This document shows positions 27,501 to 36,500 of a DNA stretch of 64,000 nt, piece after piece. The DNA lies in the NCBI GenBank assembly GCA_000149265.1, contig CH003046.1, positions 1,570,037-1,634,036 of the forward strand, written 5' to 3'. This stretch comes from Ciona savignyi (taxonomy: Eukaryota > Chordata > Ascidiacea > Phlebobranchia > Cionidae). The position numbers were made by a program, and so were the translations under genes. The notes beneath the pieces were generated by a model. That model was not told the origin of the DNA, searched no databases, and saw only the letters and a program-made list of their open reading frames with translations. The number at the start of each line of letters is the position of its first letter. The stretch's first letter is position 1.

Positions 27501-30500
27501 ACGTTGATACTCACATATGTTTGGCCATGTCACCTTGCACACTTTAATTACGAGGTCATACCGAAATGACGAAATTCTGTTTGTATAAACCTTTACGTCT
27601 GTGTTGAAATTACACAATAAATCCATACTTTACGATCTGCAGTATATTGAATTATTTCTTGCAGTGCAAATAACCTACAACTCTTAAAACACGTCAAACG
27701 TCAATACTGTGGGAGACATAGACTTTGCACACATTGCTCCATACTGTCGTCAATTTATAGGCAACTGGGGTTAAAATGTTAGATCTATTTAAAACCAAGA
27801 GAGTCACCACCATACCGCGATTTCTCCAAACTTGGCGTTAGATCATACCTCACCTCGAATTATCAATATGAACTAATGAATGCTCCTGTCTGTCGTGTAT
27901 TTTCCCAGGCAACTAACAATGGTCGTTATCTCGTTGCAGATAGCGAAGTAAGCAGAGTCGCACCGACCTACCACCCACAGCTTCGAATATCCCTCCAACC
28001 CCTACTAACTTCGTCAATAATAAGAGTCCTGTCTCTCCAGGTAAGCCTATTTCATTTTAGATTACTAAGCAATATTATGTAGCATTGCTTATTTGAGTTA
28101 GGAAAATTAAACCCCGCTTTTGCTTGATGTCCGTTTGTTTATTTTGTAATTTACAACGCTTCTTTATGAATATTTAAAAAGGCACTTATTTAACGTTTAA
28201 ATTCGGTAATCGGGTATAAAACGTAATACCGACTAACGTTAGAAAACGTAATAGTTATACATTTGGGAAAAACTGTGCCGTGAAACCCATAACATTTGAA
28301 TTTGCTTTGCTTATATTATAGTATAGTTTTTGTAGAAGCCACAATATTTAGCATGACGTGCAATGTTGAACCACAAAGAAACCCAATCATACGCCAGACG
28401 TGTGCTGACGCAACAACGCAATTCCCGGTGCAGGAGTTCACACTCCGACTACTTTGACCGTCAGCAGTTTGTTTTAAAGAAAGAATTGCAAACTTAGTCT
28501 CAGGGGGAAGTTGTTGTCCCGTCCTTTAAATAAACGAGTTAACTTCGGAGATGCTGAATAAGCTGTGTCGTAAACTTGTTATTAACAGCACCGTCTGTGG
28601 ACTTTACCCCCGTCTTGGTACCAGCATTACCTTCTACGGCCTATACTCCCCAGATCGGATCTGACGTGCACGGAGAATGGCTCGACTTCGTGACGTCATC
28701 CCTCCCATATCTCTCGCACATGCTACCGGAAATGACGTCCCCCATCACCCTGCAGTTGTGCCGCAATTTGAAGGAGGCCGCGGCCATGTACGGCATGCGG
28801 GGTGTGGCGGAGATGGTACGTCAATCGGCGCGTTCGTGCAGATATGAAAATCAAACGCATTGTTGTATTCAGATGCCACCCGACTACGTGGTCTCGTCAC
28901 TGAAGAGTCTACGTACACTCTGCCACTTCACGTTGCTGCTACACGTCAACACCGCCGCAATAAAGCACAACGTGTTTAGCACGTCAGGTGAGCGCGATCG
29001 CCACAAATGTATCGGCCATGTAGGCGTGGGTATGCGGTAACCCATAACATGGCTTACGATGCTACCGTGAACGTGTAGCCCCCTTTTTTATACCTGCCTG
29101 TTGGTAATTAATTAACTACCCATTACGCGTTAATCAATGATTAGTCCAACCCCCACCACTACGTACGTAATGCTATCACATTGCTGTCGAATAACTGGCT
29201 AACCCTGAATATTAAACTGAACCTGGTATCGACATCTCCTGATTACAATGCGAATCTTAAGAGCCTCAAGTACGACAGCTTTGTCGTCGAGCACATTCAA
29301 AACAACTGACAGAAGTCCCCTCAATATGCACTTCTTGCAGGTCAAGTCTTGAAGGTCGACCGAGCAGCTCAGTTAACTGCGGCGAACACGGCGGTTTCGC
29401 TGAACCAAGCCAGCAACGTTGGCCTCTCCGCGCTAAGCAGTCTCTTTAACGTCTTTTCAGTCAGCAGTTCCATTAAGGTAATTGGTGGTTTCGCTTGCGC
29501 TACTGTAGAACTATCTCCACCACACCTGCATTATGACCCGCGAGGAACGCCAAGGTCTTCTCAGAGCTAACTAATAACACATCTCCCACACGCCCACACA
29601 TTCTCCAATATGTTATAACCTTCAAACTGGCCTTTGTTTGCACGTCAACGAGTTACACTTGACGTGTTTACCCATTGTCATTCAGACGCAGCGGAGCGTG
29701 GAAGAGCAGGAGCTAGCCAATGAGGTGGCGGAGGCAAGACGGGTGACCTTGCGTAACCTTCCCCGGATCTTGTCCTGCGTGGTGGTGGTATGGCATCGCG
29801 TGGTCTCCATCGGGAATCAAGCATCCAAACAAGTTCGTGTTTAATTCAATTACTCCAAAATAACCATCCCACAGCCTCCTACGTCGTCGCCATATTGTCA
29901 ACCACCGAAACCAACAGCCCCGTAATCAACTGTTCAACCGCTTTGATTCGCCGCCTTCACTCATACCCATGTTTCCACAGCTTGGCAGGCTTTACACCGA
30001 CATGAACCCGTGTGTGGCTATGGGAGGCAGTGAATCAGTCTCGCAGAATCTTCTCCAACTGTTGAACCCGTTAGCGATACAGGTATTTGCTTCCCACACA
30101 TTTTCAACGCTCGCTCACCTGTAGCCCCCCTACCACCATTATATAGTAAACAGCCAAAAATGCCAGGTATTATGCTGTAAGTTTAGTTCTGTTTATTTCA
30201 AGTTTCAGATCATGTTATCTTATCTAATTTGATTAACGTACCCCATTTCAATTCAAAGGAATCATATATTATTTTTGATTTTTTTTTATTACTTGCCGTT
30301 TAAAAAAGTTTTTTCTGTATTGTTTACTTGAAACCGATTTTCGAATTTTCAGGTAAACGGTATTATGGGCGTTATTATGACGTCTTTGTAATTTCCATTG
30401 TTTAATGCATCGTCCTAAATCCAGATGATCTGTCGACCAAATCGATTTACGCGATATAAACATCAATTAATAAATCTGGATAGGAAATGTTAATCTACTT

Positions 30501-33500
30501 GTGTACCATTGTGCTCGAAACGCCGGGAATCGGGTTAAATTGAATATATTCGAGGCCTTTTGTTGGGTCGTCTAATCGTCATGATCACGCGTCGCACGAT
30601 TATTGCGGCCGGGAAAACTCGCCGCAGTTATTTTCGTCCCATTCGTTACAACAAAAGAAATAGCAGATTCCAATGCGCACTGGTTACCATTGAGCGATGT
30701 GTATAGATATCATCATCTTTGACGGCTCCTCCGTTAGCCTGGTCCCTCGGGAATCGGTGGCATTTATATAGTGCGTACTTACCGTTGCTCCCTAGTGCTG
30801 CCGAACGAGGCGCGAAAAACGAAGTGACAGCCATTGCCCATTGATCCGATGACGTGGTGCCCCAAGTTATGTGCTGTGGCCCAGTGTATGCAGAGTGTCG
30901 CACATCGAGTAACCGCATCAACCTGACTTCCGGGATATTACACCTGTTTTATCAGCTCACGTTTCCCACTTCTGCGATAAACATGTTTGTATTCCATCCT
31001 TCCAATGATTTTTAACGGGCTAAATATCACACCAGCAATAGGCTTGTCACAAGACCGTTTTTATATAAAAATAGTTTTTTATGTGGATTTCGGTATTTGA
31101 ATCGGTCGCCTTAACCGTTCGCACAACTGTTTAATTGTAATGAATTATCCAAATGCGCGAGTGGTTACACCAGACAAACTCCAAAGGCACGACTCTGCGC
31201 ACGATTTGAGACGCAATACCCGCGGAGAAATCAGGTTTCCCGTTTGTTTAAATCCCGCCGCTATCCACAGTACGGCGAGAACCTGTTGGGCGCCTTTGCT
31301 GTGGTCTGGGAACGGAGGCAACGAACGGATACCGGCAACAAATCGAAGCACTGGTTCCCTCTACCGGAAGCGAACACGCAGCAACAGCAGGTGCTAGATG
31401 TCGCATGTGCTATCCGGTCCCTGCAATGCGACGTCTTGGTTTCCATTGTGAAGCGCGTCATCCTACAACCAGACGATTTCCCGATGCTGTCGACAAAAAG
31501 GCGAAAACAGTTTCAGGTATCGAGTTCCTTCGTTTCGCCCCTGCGGCTTTAGATTGTACCTGCCGAAGTCTGTCGCAAGGAAACCGCAGTTTTCACCGAA
31601 GCTGGCGACTTTATTATTTATTTATTTTAGTTCTTCGTGCCCGGCTAGTCTGGCAACTTTGACATCATGTACCACTCTGTGTTTGTTGGGTTTGTGAGAG
31701 TAACCACTAGTATAATGAGTTCTACTAAAAATTAAAGAACATCTCATTTATATACACCACATCGCAATAGTTTAGATAACTAGATGGTTGGCGCGAGGTA
31801 ATCTGAAGATTGCCCGTGCATTAACGCCCTTGTGTTCTCCCATTTACCGGGATAAAACATGAATATTATACACTGATTCCAAAATCTCTACGCTCAGTCG
31901 CCATTTTGGAACCTTTAGCCAAGAATATGTCGGACATATAACCGCAATGTTGTGTTATTCAGACTACACAACCTCCCGCGAGTATCAGCTGGTAACTCGA
32001 CTATCGCAACCGCACAACATGTGTGGGTGGGATATGCAGGTCGGATAAACCCGAATATCAAGTCCTACAACAATCGAGCTTTCCGTCCACTTTCATGTTT
32101 ATCAGTGTAATTGGGATAACTTAGCGTTACCAGATCTATTGCACTGTGTTGTGTATTATTGAAAGACGTTGCGCTATTTTAAGGCATCCTTGATTTCTGC
32201 TAAATCCGCTACTGCCGTACCCAATGGCACAATTGACATGCTAAAGACTACTTTCGATCCTACAACCTTTCGGCCGACAGCTAACGCTTCAATGGACGGA
32301 TATCAATGTTGGGAATTCCCCCAGGAATCCTTGCTCGACTTCACTCTGCGCTTCGTCCAACGTCAGCAGAGTTCGGCGGTCCGTGACGCGTGGCCGAACC
32401 TGCTTTCCCTCGTCCGCGAATGCCTTGCGCTCGGATCGGCCGTCGCCCCGCTTCAGCCATATGTGGCCGGCTCCACAGCGACGCTTAGCGGCAAGCGACA
32501 AATAAGCGCCAGTTGCCACTTCATCCTGCTACTGTTGGTGAGCGAATACGCACGTAGAACCGCTACTTCAATCGACAAAAAGGACCAAAAAGATCTTCAG
32601 GTAAATATGGGTTTTATAAAGAATCCAATTAACATTATACATCTACACATTGTAATTGAACCAATTAAATAAAAAATCAGTGAATGCTATTGGCGACAAA
32701 CGTCATGATGACGTCACTCACCCAAATGGCATGATGACGTCACATAAACCCCGTTTGCACACTGTTTCCTCCAGGATATCTGCGTAAGATGCATCGAGGC
32801 TTGCAACACGATTGTGGACTGTTCGTTGGAACATGGGGGCTGGTTGGCGCGTCGGGCACCCTCCGTGCTCCCGGGGCCCCACCAATCGAACCCCGAATCT
32901 CAGCTCAAGCTTGTCACCGAATCCGGCTCTTCCGTTGACCTACATGGTTCGTGTGGCGTATGTTTGGATGTCCAGATAGTTTGGTTGGTTGAAGCGTCAA
33001 CCAAAAAGTTGTAGAATGGACGTCAGCTAGTCTTTATTTGGTCATATTGTGTCATACGGTTGTGTGATAGGGCAAGGCACTTAGCCAACATCGCATGAAT
33101 ACAATGAATTAATAGGTTCTACTAAAACAAAAGTATGGTCTCATTCATATGCAACATGCTGCAATAGCTTTGGTAACTTACCTGTGGGTACAATTTATTT
33201 TATGAGATAAAATATATGAAATCCAATGTGGATTTCACCACCAGCCCAGGAGAGAAATAACACGCCATACCATTCATCAATCAATGGTTGCCTCCCACCT
33301 TTCCTCTGCCGATGGTTTCATGGTTTATTATCTCCAGACAAACAAGCGAATCGCCCCGAGGTGACCCCCAAATCTGCGAGCTCCGACCCCGGCTTTGCAA
33401 CAACCCCACCAGAGGTTACCAGCCCCACCGAACCCCCCAACCCACCCAACCTCACCATCCTCCCACACGCAACCAACCCCAACTTCATCCACAGCTTACA

Positions 33501-36500
33501 CGCGCTCAATGTGTTGGCACAGGTGAGTCGAACTAAAGTGAAGCAACATCTCTGTCACATACGCACTCCAATAGCTCTGCCTCTTATAAAGTAAACTAAA
33601 GACAACGGTAGACAGTTTAATCTGAATATAGCCTGTGGGATAACTCTTTTTCTCATTGACGAGGATAAAAGCATATCCTATCCAACCCTGATTGTAGCTT
33701 TCACATGCTCAGCGTGTCAGTACCTGCAATCCACTCGGAAGCAAGCTAGTCGGTTAAATCCTTGGGCAAGGCACTTATCGGACGTGGCCTGAAACACAAT
33801 TAATTCAGTCGAATTATCAGAAGTCCAACAGTAGTTAGGTCGTCTACTTATATAAGGATGTTTTCAACCGAGATATTTTGATCGTTTGTGTTTTACTATG
33901 ACTTATCCAACGAGCCGACCATATACTTGTTGCAACCAGGTGCTGGCCAATCTACTCGACGTCATATACGGAAGTGAGGAAAAGGAGAAGATTGTCCCTG
34001 TGCTGATGCCAGTCATTGCAAACGTAACTCCATACCTCAAAGATCACAGGTGTCAATCAAGTCTTGAACAATTTTCGCGTTAATTTTATCGCATTGGCGT
34101 TGTCGCCGTGTTTTTATTCTCGTGAATGGAAAAACGTAGAAATGTTATCAAAACGATCGTTAGATTACCAGGGCTATTGCAATGTGGTGTATATGATTAA
34201 GACTCTTCTTCTGTCCAATTACTAAGTTTTAGTGACTAACTGACTTTGCCCGTGTAATAGCTATTCTACGTTTTCCCATTCACAGAGATAAAAGATGAAT
34301 ATATTATAAACCGACCGAGTTGACCGGTCGGACCAATATATTTGCTGGTTGTATGGTATATAACAAACTGTCCCATCGATCCCCAGCGCAAACAACTCCC
34401 AGAGCTACAAGGCCGCTGTACGTCTGCTCTCCAGTGTGAGCGGGTACCAGCAAACCAGGCGCGCGTGGAAACGTGACGCGTTTGACCTGCTCATGGAGCC
34501 CGACTTCTTCCGCATGCCTCCCGACTGCGCCACCGAGTGGCGGAATGTGGTCGACCACTTGATGACGCACGACGCTACCACGTTTAAAGAACTGATGGGT
34601 GGGTGGATGGGTGAGCGATTCGGGACAAACGCTTGAAACCTTTTTTTCTGTTTTAGTCCGAATCGGATTGAGCCGCAACGCAGCCACGGGACCTTCGCTT
34701 AATATATTCTCCAACAAGGAACAGGTAATCAGATAAGCTCGGTGTAACCTGACTACATTATGGACATGAGTTGTGGATACGTTGGTTAAAAACGTTCGAC
34801 CCGAGCGGCCAATCGCTCATCCCAATCACCCGCATTCGCTGAATAATTAATAAATGACCTGTGAAGCTGGCCCGTATTAACTCGTCATTTTTCCGATATT
34901 GACAGCAGATGAAATCGCCGGTTCTATATCGTGCTCGTCAATACGTTGATGTTTATGATATACGTCATTATATGACCTACATTGAAATGGCGGTGTGTTT
35001 AATTGCAGAATCGTTGATGATGAAAAGGTTGTGTGGCCGAATGTTTAACGCGACCAATACATAAACCACTCCATATATAAAAAAAGGTCTTATTAACGAG
35101 TTTTCACCCCAAAACGGTCTTATTGACCATCATGGTGTGGAAAGTTTGCCTTTTTTTAAAATAAAAACGCGATATTAAAGAACAACAGCGAAACGTTGGC
35201 CGACAATGCATACAATGAGAACTTGCCGTAATACAGTCAATTCAAAAGAGTTGAAATGTGCTTGTTGTAGTTAGATAAACTTGAAATGGTTGATACTGAG
35301 TAATGATGTGGTGGGTATATGTCCCGTCGTACTTGAAAGCTAACAATTTACCGTAGCATGTCGTACAAATTTCGGGGAGTTGTTTTACAAGAGTAATTTC
35401 GACCCGCGGTAGACCCCTCACTAACATCGTATTTTTCGAATTCTGTGTCTAAATCGGCCGCGCTAGCCATTCGACCACACTATCGTTTAACGTTTTGGAG
35501 AGTTTTTTTTATAAGCCCAAACGGTACAATTACTCATAAGCAAAATGATACAAACAAGTGCGTAGCAGCAGAATGGCCATACTAATTAATAAGTTCGGAC
35601 AAGACGATGTCAGAATATTCATTTTACTACAGACAAATCATGAGCTCCCAATGATAAAGCTGGTGACTTGTTAATCGATTCAATCCAAACAATTCAAGTT
35701 CAAATAACTGCATAATTAGTGTGACATGATTGTAGTGAGCAGATATACATCGTTACATACGGTAGGAATTGGAGCAAAGAGCGATGCTGTTGAAACGTCT
35801 TGCATTCGTCGTGTTCAGCAGTGACAGCAACCAATACCAGCGCCATCTTCCCGAGATACAAGAGAGGTTGTCGGAAAGTCTTAAGTTGCATCAAGTACCA
35901 ACCGTGCAGGCTCAGGTAAGCTATTTATGACGTATTTATGAGCGGATCACGGGGAAACACCGGTAACTTGCTGCCAGTTGCTATGCTTCGATGTACCGCC
36001 ATGTTTGACAACACTGAAGCTGTTTTATTGTTTAATCCAGCTGCTGGAGTATTGGTGGAAGTAACACTTCAGCATAGACATTAAAGTTCACCGACTCATT
36101 TATTATATCTTTACTTTTTTTACTCCCTAAGTGCGTTTTCCAGCGTCGGGTAGTGTGACGCAAACTATTTATTTCTTTAAAAAGACGCAGTAGGCTTAAA
36201 AAGGTTGGAAATCATTGTCGAACATACTATGTAATAATTCAATGCATTATGCATAAATGGAAATATGATTTGTTTCTTTAAGACGCCACAAAAAACACAA
36301 TTCTAATTTCTCATTTTAATCATTTTTTGTACTACAAAACGTCACAGTGGATTGTGTGACAACATTATCCGGGGTGGAAGACTCTTTTTTGTTCCTGTGT
36401 TTGGGGAAACCCCAAAAACTGTACACTAACCAACATTAACAGTGTGTTACACCCCTGGCCTGACCTTTGTCATGCGTTGCTAGTGTACATTAGTACACTT

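Larger units (their letters stand above)
19101..27939 (+). other. 8.8 kb DOP1 intron hosting an antisense gene
   Basis: Donor CAAG/GTATGC at 19101 and acceptor TCGTTGCAG before 27940, both in phase 1. The intron is by far the largest in this gene. On its minus strand lies a four-exon gene (20930-25498) described separately. Open frames on the plus strand at 22196-22531 and 26695-27009 look non-coding: no family resemblance and no flanking splice logic. The remainder is AT-rich with occasional repeat fragments (18650-18830 just upstream, and 21270-21330), and a direct duplication of a 20-bp unit (GACGTGGCGATACTCTTTAA) near 24453-24493. Confidence 0.7.
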
